The notes beneath the pieces were generated by a model. That model saw nothing but the letters and a program-made list of their open reading frames with translations. It was not told where the DNA came from and did no database searches. A stretch of 64,000 bases of DNA from a virus. The stretch covers positions 1 to 64,000 of the IMG/VR virus record IMGVR_UViG_3300036884_000299; one strand, given 5' to 3'. Shown piece by piece: positions 27,139 through 34,307 of the stretch (position 1 is the first letter of the stretch; each line of letters opens with the position of its first letter). The position numbers and the translations under genes are program-made.

Positions 27139-27999
27139 ATGAGTATAATAATATATTGTGCTATTAACATGGTGAATAATAAAATATATATTGGAAAAAC
27201 TAAACAAAACCTAAGAAATAGAATATTAGGCCATAAGTCCCATGCTAAAAGTGGGACTAATACTCTATTTTATACTTCTATAAGAAAGCATGGGTTTAAT
27301 AAATTTTGTTGGAAAACGCTAGACATAGCTCAAACGGATGAAGAAGCTTGTATGCTAGAACAAATTTATATTGAAATGTTTGGGACTAATTTTAAGGAAT
27401 TAGGGTATAATATGACTTTAGGAGGAGAGATAGGTAACAGCCCGAATCAAGAAGTTAGGAATAAAATATCTGTATCATTGAAGGGAAGGTTTGCAGGAGA
27501 TAAAAATCCAAATTATGGTAGAAAGCATACTGAAGAAGAAAAAAAACTAATGGGTAAAGCTCATGTAGGAAATTTAAATATGCTGGGTAAGCATCATTCT
27601 AAGGAAACAAAGGAAAGATTAAGTAATCTTCATAAGGGGAAAACAATATCCACTGAAACAAAAAGTAAAATGAGTTTAGCCAGTAAAGGAAAGCCTAAAA
27701 CTGAAAAGCATAAACAACATATGCATAATCCTAAGTCTGAAGAGCATAAAAGAAAAATAAGTCAGAGTAAATTAGGGGTACCTCGCTCTGAAATAACTAA
27801 ACAAAAATTAAGAGAGTGTAAGCTAGGCCAAAAAAATGTAGGGTGTAGACAGGTTAGGTGTATTACTACCGGAGAAGTTTTTGCTTATATTAAGTTAGCA
27901 GCAGGAAAATATAATGTAGATAATAGTGCAATTACAAAATGTTGTAAAGGTAAACAAAAACAAACTGGTAACTACCAGTGGGAATATTATTATGGATGA
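27139..27999 (+). CDS. GIY-YIG homing endonuclease
   Basis: 286 residues. The N-terminal GIY-YIG nuclease domain shows IIIYC...KIYIGKT, catalytic-type Arg in LRNRILGH and Glu in MLEQIYIEMF. The middle has several NUMOD3-type DNA-binding repeats (GDKNPNYGRKHTEEE, GKHHSKETKERL, GKTISTETKSKM), and the C-terminus a NUMOD1/IENR-like helix-turn-helix (AYIKLAAGKYNV...WEYYYG). It has no SD; ACTAA lies 6 nt before ATG 27139. Its stop overlaps the next gene's ATG at 27992. No intron boundary is seen, so it is free-standing. It cleaves DNA at cognate intron-less sites to spread itself. Confidence 0.85.
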   Translation: MSIIIYCAINMVNNKIYIGKTKQNLRNRILGHKSHAKSGTNTLFYTSIRKHGFNKFCWKTLDIAQTDEEACMLEQIYIEMFGTNFKELGYNMTLGGEIGNSPNQEVRNKISVSLKGRFAGDKNPNYGRKHTEEEKKLMGKAHVGNLNMLGKHHSKETKERLSNLHKGKTISTETKSKMSLASKGKPKTEKHKQHMHNPKSEEHKRKISQSKLGVPRSEITKQKLRECKLGQKNVGCRQVRCITTGEVFAYIKLAAGKYNVDNSAITKCCKGKQKQTGNYQWEYYYG

Positions 28000-28492
28000 G
28001 TATGGTAGGTTTAAATATCCAGAAATTCAATTCCAGTATCTCATTTACCAGAATTGGTTAGACCGCAACGCAACGTGGTACTATATGGATGGATCACCTT
28101 CAAGAAGACTAATGAATATGGATTCTTTTATGCAAATGATAAAGGACCATTATCCTTCCCTAGTTCATGATGTATATGAAAGTATGCGAGATACTTCTTT
28201 TCACTTATTAAACACTGTAGATATGACAGTAACTCATCTAACCCCTCATAGTGAAGCTGATGCTCCTTACTTAGATTCAATTCAAAATTTAGTTGATAGT
28301 AAAAAAACTAAAAAGCCTGTAAAGCATATGCTGACAGAGAAGACACCTCTATTAGATGCACTGAATAAGATGGGGTTCAATGCTCCATCTAAAAGTTCCG
28401 TAGAGAATCTAACAGTATCTTTAGAGAAGAAGGATACTGACAGGGAAGGATTTATCTCACGTTTTTTGGGTAGGAAAGGCGGTGGTAGGTAG
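27992..28492 (+). CDS. Hypothetical protein
   Basis: 166 residues from ATG 27992 (MDEYGRFKYPE), overlapping the endonuclease stop. The longer reading from 27926 would run inside the endonuclease gene and is rejected. Soluble, with a central Asp/His-rich stretch and a basic Gly-Arg end (FLGRKGGGR). No family recognised. The homing endonuclease probably invaded just before this gene. Confidence 0.55.
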   Translation: MDEYGRFKYPEIQFQYLIYQNWLDRNATWYYMDGSPSRRLMNMDSFMQMIKDHYPSLVHDVYESMRDTSFHLLNTVDMTVTHLTPHSEADAPYLDSIQNLVDSKKTKKPVKHMLTEKTPLLDALNKMGFNAPSKSSVENLTVSLEKKDTDREGFISRFLGRKGGGR

Positions 28493-28495
28493 TAC

Positions 28496-28523
28496 TTGAC
28501 TTTTTTATTTTTTGTCTTATACT
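28496..28523 (+). promoter_or_regulatory. Sigma-70-type promoter for primase gene
   Basis: TTGACT (28496-28501), 16-nt spacer, TATACT (28518-28523), in the 49-nt gap before the primase start. Confidence 0.7.
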
Positions 28524-28541
28524 CTATGTGAGGACTATAAA

Positions 28542-29501
28542 TTGTCAAGATTGAATACCAATGATTATTTTGAATTTATTAAACTTCTCATTCGTCATAA
28601 GGGCTTGAAAGTAAAGTCAATAAGTCAAGATACTGCTGTAATTGAATGTCCTTTTCATGAGGACTGGAATCCTTCATTGAGTGTTAGTTTCAGTCGAGGG
28701 CAATACTATTGTTTTCAATGTGGTAAAGGTGGTAGCCTAAGTGCGCTCTCTCGTGAATATGAAGCCTTTGGTAAACCAATAACAGTAGTTTTAAATAAAA
28801 TGGATGATTGGGATACTTTAAATCCCTCTGAACCCTATGAGAAACCATTAGTTAGAAAAGTATTTTCTTCTCTTGATATTCGAGGTAGGTTTATTCCTTA
28901 CTACAATTCTGATAAGGCTTTAGGATATATAAAAAGACGAGGCATATCTAAGGATGTAGCTGATGCTATGCAGTTTATGTATTGTAAGGAGGCATATATA
29001 AATGGTACTCATTTTGTAGATAGAATTATCATTCCTGTCTATGATGAAGATGGCAACTATATAAATGTGGAAGGTAGAGAAATTAACGGGAGTGATACTC
29101 TAAAATGTCTTTATCCTAAAAAAGGAATTAAACCTTTATATGAGTGGTATAGACAAAACTGTGCAGAAACACTATACTTATTTGAGGGACTAATAAAAAT
29201 GGCTGTAGCTCGTACTGATACTTTTTTTGCCAACTCTACTACTACTATGGGATGCTTATTTTCAGATTTTCAACTAAAGCAGCTCCAACAGTTTCCTTCA
29301 ATTACTTTAGTTAGAGATATGGATGATGCTGGGTATGAAATGGCAGTCAAATTAAAAGAAATATATAAAGGTAATTTACATGTATGGTATTTATCTAATC
29401 CTGCCATAAAAGATGTGGATGAAATACCAACTATACTAAATATGACAGTGAAAGAGTATAGGGAACAGGGTGGTTTTGGTGAAGAGATTGAGTTTATGTA
29501 A
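28542..29501 (+). CDS. DnaG-type primase (CHC2 zinc finger and Toprim)
   Basis: 319 residues from TTG 28542, which has GAGG 8 nt upstream; the earlier TTG at 28512 lies inside the promoter and is rejected. The zinc finger is C36-x2-H39...C57-x2-C60 (CPFHEDWNPS...YYCFQCGKGG). The Toprim core follows with LYLFEGLIKM and VRDMDDAGYEMA, which carries the acidic metal ligands. It synthesises RNA primers for lagging-strand replication. No helicase domain is fused, and no separate helicase gene is seen in the window. Confidence 0.85.
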   Translation: MSRLNTNDYFEFIKLLIRHKGLKVKSISQDTAVIECPFHEDWNPSLSVSFSRGQYYCFQCGKGGSLSALSREYEAFGKPITVVLNKMDDWDTLNPSEPYEKPLVRKVFSSLDIRGRFIPYYNSDKALGYIKRRGISKDVADAMQFMYCKEAYINGTHFVDRIIIPVYDEDGNYINVEGREINGSDTLKCLYPKKGIKPLYEWYRQNCAETLYLFEGLIKMAVARTDTFFANSTTTMGCLFSDFQLKQLQQFPSITLVRDMDDAGYEMAVKLKEIYKGNLHVWYLSNPAIKDVDEIPTILNMTVKEYREQGGFGEEIEFM

Positions 29502-29520
29502 ATAAATATAAGGAGGAAAA

Positions 29521-29667
29521 ATGAAGATATTATCTGAGAAAGAGCGAATAAAGGAAACAAGAGCGTTTGGCTATCCTCTCAATATTGAAGTGGGTAAGCC
29601 TGAAAAACATTTAAAAATGGAAAATAAGCCTATACAATGGCGAAAATTAAGGAGAAGGATAAAATAA
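29521..29667 (+). CDS. Tiny basic hypothetical protein
   Basis: 48 residues, start ATG 29521 with a strong SD (AAGGAGG). Ends in a basic WRKLRRRIK. Its stop overlaps the next ATG as TAATG. Unknown function. Confidence 0.5.
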   Translation: MKILSEKERIKETRAFGYPLNIEVGKPEKHLKMENKPIQWRKLRRRIK

Positions 29668-29993
29668 TGGAAGAGATACATGCTGAAGTAATAGAACCTA
29701 CTATTGAGGTAAAACCTCAAGAAAAAGTAGAAATAAAAACTCCTGAAGAAACACCAGAAGAAGAAGCTTCAAGATTACAACTTGAATTGGATATTAGGAA
29801 TACTCATTTACCTAAATCAGTTCGCAAGGGTAGAACCCCACAAGAGATACAAAAACTACGAAACAAGACTCATGCTAAAAGAGTAAAAGAAATAGAGAGA
29901 CAAATATATAAAATAGAAGAAGCAAAAAGAAAGAAGGAAGAGAAAGAAAAAATATTAGATTTAGAAATAAAGGAGGCACAAAATTCACTATAG
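29667..29993 (+). CDS. Charged coiled-coil protein
   Basis: 108 residues from ATG 29667, chosen over 29637 because AAGGAGAAGG sits just upstream and the TAATG junction couples it to the previous gene. Glu-rich first half, then a basic helical region with KxxE repeats (KEIERQIYKIEEAKRKKEEKEK). Likely a helical adaptor or nucleic-acid-binding protein; no family known to me. Confidence 0.5.
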   Translation: MEEIHAEVIEPTIEVKPQEKVEIKTPEETPEEEASRLQLELDIRNTHLPKSVRKGRTPQEIQKLRNKTHAKRVKEIERQIYKIEEAKRKKEEKEKILDLEIKEAQNSL

Positions 29994-30342
29994 AAATGGG
30001 CGTGAAGCAGTAGTAGGAGATAGAGTTATTGGTAAAGGCTACAATTATGGTATTGTAGCAGGTACAGTATTATCAATAACACCAGGGCATGATACTTGTA
30101 ATTGTATAGTTGGATTCTTAAAAACAATTCCAATAGATCAACATTTTGGGTTATTAGTGGGATTGAGACGAGATTCTGATGGTGGTTCAACAGGAAATAT
30201 GAATGCTATTGTATATCAAGAAGAATATACTCAATGTGATAATTTACTGCATGTGGATGATGCTTGGGGGAGAGCGGTAGGTACCTCTGAGCCTGATGAA
30301 GAAAAAGGAGATAAAGATGATAAAGATGATAGTACCATTTGA
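29983..30342 (+). CDS. Conserved phage hypothetical protein with apparent AUU start
   Basis: 119 residues if started at ATT 29983, which has a perfect AGGAGG 6 nt upstream. The N-terminus (xHYRNGREAVVGDRVIGKG) and the ending 'LLHVDDAW' match a small phage protein type I remember with an ATG at exactly this place. No ATG, GTG or TTG exists in frame between the upstream stop (29968) and GTG 30157, which would delete the conserved half. Contains PGHDTCNCIVGF. Function unknown, possibly a small beta-barrel protein. The start is inferred. Confidence 0.6.
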   Translation: MHYRNGREAVVGDRVIGKGYNYGIVAGTVLSITPGHDTCNCIVGFLKTIPIDQHFGLLVGLRRDSDGGSTGNMNAIVYQEEYTQCDNLLHVDDAWGRAVGTSEPDEEKGDKDDKDDSTI

Positions 30343-30568
30343 TTTTAATGATGATCTTATTGGTAGTAAAGTTATAGGAACATGGATTCAGGAGGGTCTT
30401 CCTCCAAAAGTAATTAAGACTATGGTAATGGCTCAAGATGAAGACAGTGTAAGGACATTTAACTGGGTTAGCTATAAGGATTTTATGGAGCATTATATTT
30501 TTTCAGATGGAAGTTCTTGTGGGAAGGAAATACAAAAAGATGAAGCTATAAAAGGGGAGGAAGAATAA
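30317..30568 (+). CDS. Hypothetical acidic protein
   Basis: 83 residues from ATG 30317, with AAGGAG 6 nt upstream (alternatives 30296 and 30326). Overlaps the preceding gene. No motif recognised. Ends next to the GroES-like gene. Confidence 0.45.
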   Translation: MIKMIVPFDFNDDLIGSKVIGTWIQEGLPPKVIKTMVMAQDEDSVRTFNWVSYKDFMEHYIFSDGSSCGKEIQKDEAIKGEEE

Positions 30569-31036
30569 ATGACACAAATGAATGTAGAGGATTTTGAGAA
30601 GACCTATGCCGATCCTGTGCCTGTGAATGGAGCTGTATTAGTAGAGGTAGTAGAGAAAGACACAACACGAACTACTAAAGGCGGTATCATAGTTCAGGAA
30701 GATGCTATGAGCACTGGTATCGTAGTCAACCCTTATCTTGTAGTGTTGGCTTTAGCAGAGGACATTGATGAAGCTGTAAGGGGTAAAGTGGAAGTAGGGG
30801 ATATCATACAAATTTCTACTAATAGGGTGAATGCATTCTTAGGGAAAGATATGGTTAGATTAGGACTTGTGGCTAGTGAGGATATCTCTGCTATCCATAA
30901 GCACCTTGTAGGAACTAAAATAAAAATAACTAAGAAGGAAGCAAAGCCTAAGCAAGCTATTCTAGGTGGTGAGGGCAGAGCACAGCCTAAACAAAGTATT
31001 ATAGGTGGTGATGGTAAAATAATTATTGCCAACTAA
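30569..31036 (+). CDS. GroES-like co-chaperonin (gp31-type)
   Basis: 155 residues. 'DPVPVNGAVLVEVVEKDTTRTTKGGIIVQEDA' (about 15-47) is the GroES N-terminal strand pattern, with the mobile-loop region at about 30-40; 'VEVGDIIQIS' and 'KDMVRLGLVASEDISAI' follow. Phages use such proteins to replace host GroES when folding capsid or other large proteins. It is longer than GroES because of a C-terminal repeat of 'KQxIxGGxGR/K' (about 127-150), which is unusual. SD GGGGAGGA. Moderately sure. Confidence 0.55.
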   Translation: MTQMNVEDFEKTYADPVPVNGAVLVEVVEKDTTRTTKGGIIVQEDAMSTGIVVNPYLVVLALAEDIDEAVRGKVEVGDIIQISTNRVNAFLGKDMVRLGLVASEDISAIHKHLVGTKIKITKKEAKPKQAILGGEGRAQPKQSIIGGDGKIIIAN

Positions 31037-31054
31037 TTTATAAAGGGGCAATAA

Positions 31055-31633
31055 ATGTTATGTTCAAAAACCGACTCACAAACGTATATCTCAGCCTTTA
31101 GAAGGAAGATGGATAATTTTGCCGAAAAGGCACCAATGCGGATATCCTATGCTACTTCTCCTACAGGAGTAGAACTATTGAATGAGGATACAGATAATAT
31201 ATTTTCTTTTGAGTGGGACTTTTCTATACCTATAAAGACATTTATTTATGGAATAAAACAAACCCTCATAAAGGCAAAATGGTATCCTATTATTACTAGA
31301 ATAGAAAGGGTAGAGGTTCCTTTAACTAAGGATGAACAAGTTCAGATGGCGATAGCTGGTACCCCTGTAGTAGAAGTACCTACAAAAAAATATGTACGAA
31401 AGGAATATTTATTTTTAATAGATAAAGTTATTTCATACAAAGATATCTTTATTGTGGAGGACTTGCAGACGCATCAAAAATTTAGATATCATATGAAAAG
31501 AAGCTGTATTTTTTTTCTTACTGATATGCGAAAGGGAAGATTAGATTCATATACAGGGGCTGATTTTTTCTTCAAGAATAGTGAGTTAATGAATGAAATT
31601 CAAAGTAAGTCTGAGATGAATAGTGATGCGTAG
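31055..31633 (+). CDS. Hypothetical protein
   Basis: 192 residues, mixed alpha/beta, soluble. SD AAAGGGG before ATG 31055; ACTAA lies at the previous stop (31030-31034). Overlaps the HNH-like gene. No family recognised. Confidence 0.5.
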   Translation: MLCSKTDSQTYISAFRRKMDNFAEKAPMRISYATSPTGVELLNEDTDNIFSFEWDFSIPIKTFIYGIKQTLIKAKWYPIITRIERVEVPLTKDEQVQMAIAGTPVVEVPTKKYVRKEYLFLIDKVISYKDIFIVEDLQTHQKFRYHMKRSCIFFLTDMRKGRLDSYTGADFFFKNSELMNEIQSKSEMNSDA

Positions 31634-32027
31634 AGATAAAGATGATGAGCAATGGCAAGAAGCCAAAAAAATTGTCTTTGCTCGGGATAAGAGTTGTAGA
31701 GTAATACAAGTTCTAACAGCAGTAGAGTTCCTTATTCTACAAAAAAATGCTGGTATTATGCTTAATCGATTTGACCCAGCTCATGTATTCGGAGTAGGCT
31801 CTTACCCTAAACTTATATATGACATTAATAATATAGTAAAATTAAATAGGTATAGCCATGAATGTTTAGATACAATGCGATGTCCTATTGATGGTAATCC
31901 TATTACAAAAGAGGAAAAAAGAGTATGGTGGGAGCGAATCATTGGCACCCAAATGTATGAATCTTTACTAAATAAATTGAAGGAGAAAGAAGATGGAAGA
32001 ATTGAAGGAAGTAGTGATAAAGATTAA
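31626..32027 (+). CDS. HNH-like nuclease-fold protein
   Basis: 133 residues from ATG 31626. 'FDPAHVFGVGSYPKLIYDINNIVKLNRYSHECLD' (about 50-83) shows the H...N...H order of an HNH core, with a short Cys-containing N-terminal helix. It lacks the usual two CxxC zinc knuckles. Because it sits among replication genes and not at a gene junction, it may act in recombination and not in homing. Activity inferred. Confidence 0.5.
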   Translation: MRRDKDDEQWQEAKKIVFARDKSCRVIQVLTAVEFLILQKNAGIMLNRFDPAHVFGVGSYPKLIYDINNIVKLNRYSHECLDTMRCPIDGNPITKEEKRVWWERIIGTQMYESLLNKLKEKEDGRIEGSSDKD

Positions 32028-32139
32028 TGGAGTCCCTGTAACCCCTCAAGAGTTAGAGGAGAAGAAGAAAGACAAGAATATTCGTCTTATCCAGGAGGAC
32101 GAACAATCCTATCGTGTTCTGACTCGTATGATAGAGTAG
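31993..32139 (+). CDS. Tiny hypothetical protein
   Basis: 48 residues, ATG 31993 with AAGGAG upstream, overlapping the end of the HNH-like gene in another frame. Acidic/basic alternating helix (LEEKKKDKNIRLIQEDEQ). Ends one base before the next promoter's -35 box. Confidence 0.5.
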   Translation: MEELKEVVIKINGVPVTPQELEEKKKDKNIRLIQEDEQSYRVLTRMIE

Positions 32140-32168
32140 TTGACATTTATCTAAAAATAGAATACCAT
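32140..32168 (+). promoter_or_regulatory. Possible sigma-70-type promoter
   Basis: TTGACA (32140-32145), 17-nt spacer, TACCAT (32163-32168). The -10 box is poor but -35 and spacing match the other promoters. Confidence 0.45.
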
Positions 32169-32174
32169 CTTCTT

Positions 32175-32357
32175 ATGGTACTCTATAAGGATATAAATCA
32201 ATTTGGGCATCTTCTCATTAAAACTAAAAATATAATTAATGCTAGACATATTATGCATATAACTTCTGATTATCCCCTTAAATTACGATATTTTAAAATA
32301 AGTAGTAATTTTCAACGTTTTTATTCATTGTCATATAATAGGATAAAAAATGTATAA
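32175..32357 (+). CDS. Small hypothetical protein
   Basis: 60 residues, basic and aromatic (KISSNFQRFYSL). ATG 32175 follows the promoter almost directly, so the leader would be extremely short; no SD is seen. Its end overlaps the exonuclease start. A similar 'IKVSSNHCFLS' string occurs in the small gene at 33516, so the two may be related. Confidence 0.35.
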   Translation: MVLYKDINQFGHLLIKTKNIINARHIMHITSDYPLKLRYFKISSNFQRFYSLSYNRIKNV

Positions 32358-33303
32358 TAATCTTATTTTTGATGCTGTAAATACCGGATATATTATTTTT
32401 AATAATACTCAACATGTAAAAGAAAATATATCCGAAATCATTACTTTCCAGGACAAAAGAGTTTATAGATTTTTCCTAAAAAACTTTATTGAGACAGTAG
32501 AAATATTAAAGAATAAATTTCTAGATGAAAATGGACAAATAATATTCCTTTTTGACAATTATGAGAGTAGGGATGAACTTAATAGGCTTCTTCGCCCTTT
32601 GAAAGAAAGCGATAATAGGCGTAAAGTAAATAAGGAGTATAAATCTACTCGTATTAGACAAAAGATGGAATTCTATAATACATTAGATGTAGTGCGATAT
32701 TACTACCTTATACAAACTAAAGAATATCATACTGCGCATATTCCCAATCTTGAAGCTGATGATTTAATTCCTCGTTGTTTGGAAAAATGTTTAGGTACTA
32801 CTCTTTTAATTTCTAATGATTCTGATTGGTGCAGATATATGTCAGAAACTGTTCATACTCTTCCAGATTTGTATTGGAATCCCCTTGATAGACAAGGTTT
32901 CATAGAGAAGAATGGATACGAACCATTAGAAGGAAAGATAATCTTAAATAAGATATTATGGGGGGACCAAGCAGACCATATTGATGCTGTATTCCCTGAC
33001 TTAAAGCCAGAACTAAAGAAGTATATTGTAGAACACTTTGATGATGTTCAAGATTTTATGTTGAATGCTAGTAATAATATTACAACAAGTCCTTTTGTTG
33101 TTATGATAAAAGATAGAGAAGCAGATATTAGATTAGCATATCAAATGTTAGTGGCTATACCTGTGGCTGAAAACCATTTTAACGCTATTTTCACTACAGG
33201 GAGAAACTCTTCAGCTATGTTGAAGACTATGCGTAAAAAAGTGTATGGTGAAGATCCAGATGAATTTCAATTTGGGGTTACTATGCCTCGGGTGAACCCA
33301 TGA
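32350..33303 (+). CDS. FEN-type 5'-3' exonuclease / RNase H-like
   Basis: 317 residues. PIN/FEN motifs are present in order: LIFDAVNTG near the N-terminus, a basic arch region (KVNKEYKSTRIRQK, about 94-107), EADDLIPRC (about 136-144), ISNDSDWCRY (about 154-163) and GDQADHIDAVFP (about 205-216), the helix-hairpin-helix edge. Such phage enzymes remove RNA primers and flaps on the lagging strand. It lies near the primase, which fits. The start overlaps the preceding small gene. Confidence 0.75.
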   Translation: MYNNLIFDAVNTGYIIFNNTQHVKENISEIITFQDKRVYRFFLKNFIETVEILKNKFLDENGQIIFLFDNYESRDELNRLLRPLKESDNRRKVNKEYKSTRIRQKMEFYNTLDVVRYYYLIQTKEYHTAHIPNLEADDLIPRCLEKCLGTTLLISNDSDWCRYMSETVHTLPDLYWNPLDRQGFIEKNGYEPLEGKIILNKILWGDQADHIDAVFPDLKPELKKYIVEHFDDVQDFMLNASNNITTSPFVVMIKDREADIRLAYQMLVAIPVAENHFNAIFTTGRNSSAMLKTMRKKVYGEDPDEFQFGVTMPRVNP

Positions 33304-33515
33304 TACAAAAACGAACACATCGAGTAGAATATATTTCTGATAGTATATATAAAAAAATTCTTAATGCTCATGCTATAGATGAATATCATAGAGATGATGA
33401 AAATAAGTTTTATACTAGACAATTTCTAGCAACTCGTAGATTTTTTGTGTCTCAAAAGCATCTTAAAATTATACGGTGTTTTTGGACCGCTGCTAAAGTA
33501 ATCGAGGATTATTAA
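33300..33515 (+). CDS. Small hypothetical protein, cassette member 1
   Basis: 71 residues, basic and aromatic, ending KHLKIIRCFWTAAKVIEDY. ATG 33300 overlaps the exonuclease stop (ATGA) and its stop abuts the next ATG (TAAATG). First of five compact overlapping genes. Confidence 0.45.
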   Translation: MIQKRTHRVEYISDSIYKKILNAHAIDEYHRDDENKFYTRQFLATRRFFVSQKHLKIIRCFWTAAKVIEDY

Positions 33516-33674
33516 ATGATTGGAAAAGGATGTCTTCCTATATACTTCAAGGTATGCCCTTTTACTCCTCTACAAAAAGCATCTGACGTTTTAAGACATT
33601 CTTATATTATAAGGTATCCCTGGATAAAAGTAAGTAGTAATCATTGTTTCCTTTCCATTAGGAAAAATATATGA
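33516..33674 (+). CDS. Small hypothetical protein, cassette member 2
   Basis: 52 residues. ATG directly follows the previous TAA and the stop overlaps the next ATG (ATGA). Hydrophobic/aromatic with 'YPWIKVSSNHCFLSIRK'. Unknown. Confidence 0.4.
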   Translation: MIGKGCLPIYFKVCPFTPLQKASDVLRHSYIIRYPWIKVSSNHCFLSIRKNI

Positions 33675-33853
33675 AAAATAATATTTACAGAAATTTATTA
33701 GTTTTTAATACCTCTTCTAAAATGAATCATAAATGTCTAAAATTAGGTTTGTTTACATTCTCTCATATAAATAGAAGCCCCCTCTCTGTTCATATTGGTG
33801 CTTATTATTATGAAAAGTATCCTATTTATAATAGGAACTCATATGGAAACTGA
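33671..33853 (+). CDS. Small hypothetical protein, cassette member 3
   Basis: 60 residues, basic, His/Tyr/Asn-rich. ATGA overlap upstream; it overlaps the next start by 11 nt. AGGAA sits upstream of ATG 33671. Unknown. Confidence 0.4.
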   Translation: MKNNIYRNLLVFNTSSKMNHKCLKLGLFTFSHINRSPLSVHIGAYYYEKYPIYNRNSYGN

Positions 33854-34046
33854 ATTTATTTTTGATAAGATTATACGTAATAAAATAAAGAAGGATTATA
33901 CATTAGTCCAGAATGAGAATTTAGTTTATACTAGTCTTGACATAAAACACAGAGTATGCTATGATAGTTTTGGTAAGGAAGAACTCTATATAAATACCAG
34001 AATAATCACTGAGTCACGATTCTGGAAGGATACTTCAATATGGTAA
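33843..34046 (+). CDS. Small hypothetical protein, cassette member 4
   Basis: 67 residues from ATG 33843 (METEFIFDK), which has AGGAAC upstream; the reading from 33795 adds a hydrophobic stretch but no ribosome site. Overlaps the next ATG. Unknown. Confidence 0.4.
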   Translation: METEFIFDKIIRNKIKKDYTLVQNENLVYTSLDIKHRVCYDSFGKEELYINTRIITESRFWKDTSIW

Positions 34047-34264
34047 TATTTACTAGATTAGTAAGAGCATCATTATTTTCTAGTACTGCTATGTGGGGGC
34101 ACTTTAGTGATGAATATAGTATTCATGATTATTTTTGGGCACAGAATCATGCTAATCATAGCAGGTCATTTCCTATAAAAGTAGAACTGGCTACAGGGAA
34201 AGGTTTCAAAACTCTAAAGGACTCTCTTTGTAAAGATTCTGAGGCTGGGGGTATGGGGTATTGA
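34040..34264 (+). CDS. Small hypothetical protein, cassette member 5
   Basis: 74 residues, ATG inside the stop of the previous gene (ATGGTAA). Aromatic and His-rich (MWGHFSDEYSIHDYFWAQNHANH). Its stop lies within the promoter for the AAA+/HslV pair. Unknown. Confidence 0.4.
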   Translation: MVIFTRLVRASLFSSTAMWGHFSDEYSIHDYFWAQNHANHSRSFPIKVELATGKGFKTLKDSLCKDSEAGGMGY

Positions 34265-34289
34265 CATTTTTTAAGAAGTTTAGTATACT
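34261..34289 (+). promoter_or_regulatory. Sigma-70-type promoter for the AAA+/HslV operon
   Basis: TTGACA (34261-34266), 17-nt spacer, TATACT (34284-34289), 18 nt before ATG 34308. An AAAGGA ribosome site lies between. Confidence 0.8.
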
Positions 34290-34307
34290 ATAATAAAGGA
34301 AGCACAA

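Noticed and set aside
27139-27999. Homing endonuclease inside a group I intron
   Set aside because: Flanking genes on both sides are complete and no split coding sequence or intron-like structure is visible, so it is free-standing.
28512-28541. TTG 28512 as primase start
   Set aside because: It lies within the spacer and -10 box of the promoter; TTG 28542 has a proper ribosome site.
30157-30342. GTG 30157 as start of a separate 61-residue protein
   Set aside because: It would remove the conserved first half of the frame, which has a perfect SD before ATT 29983.
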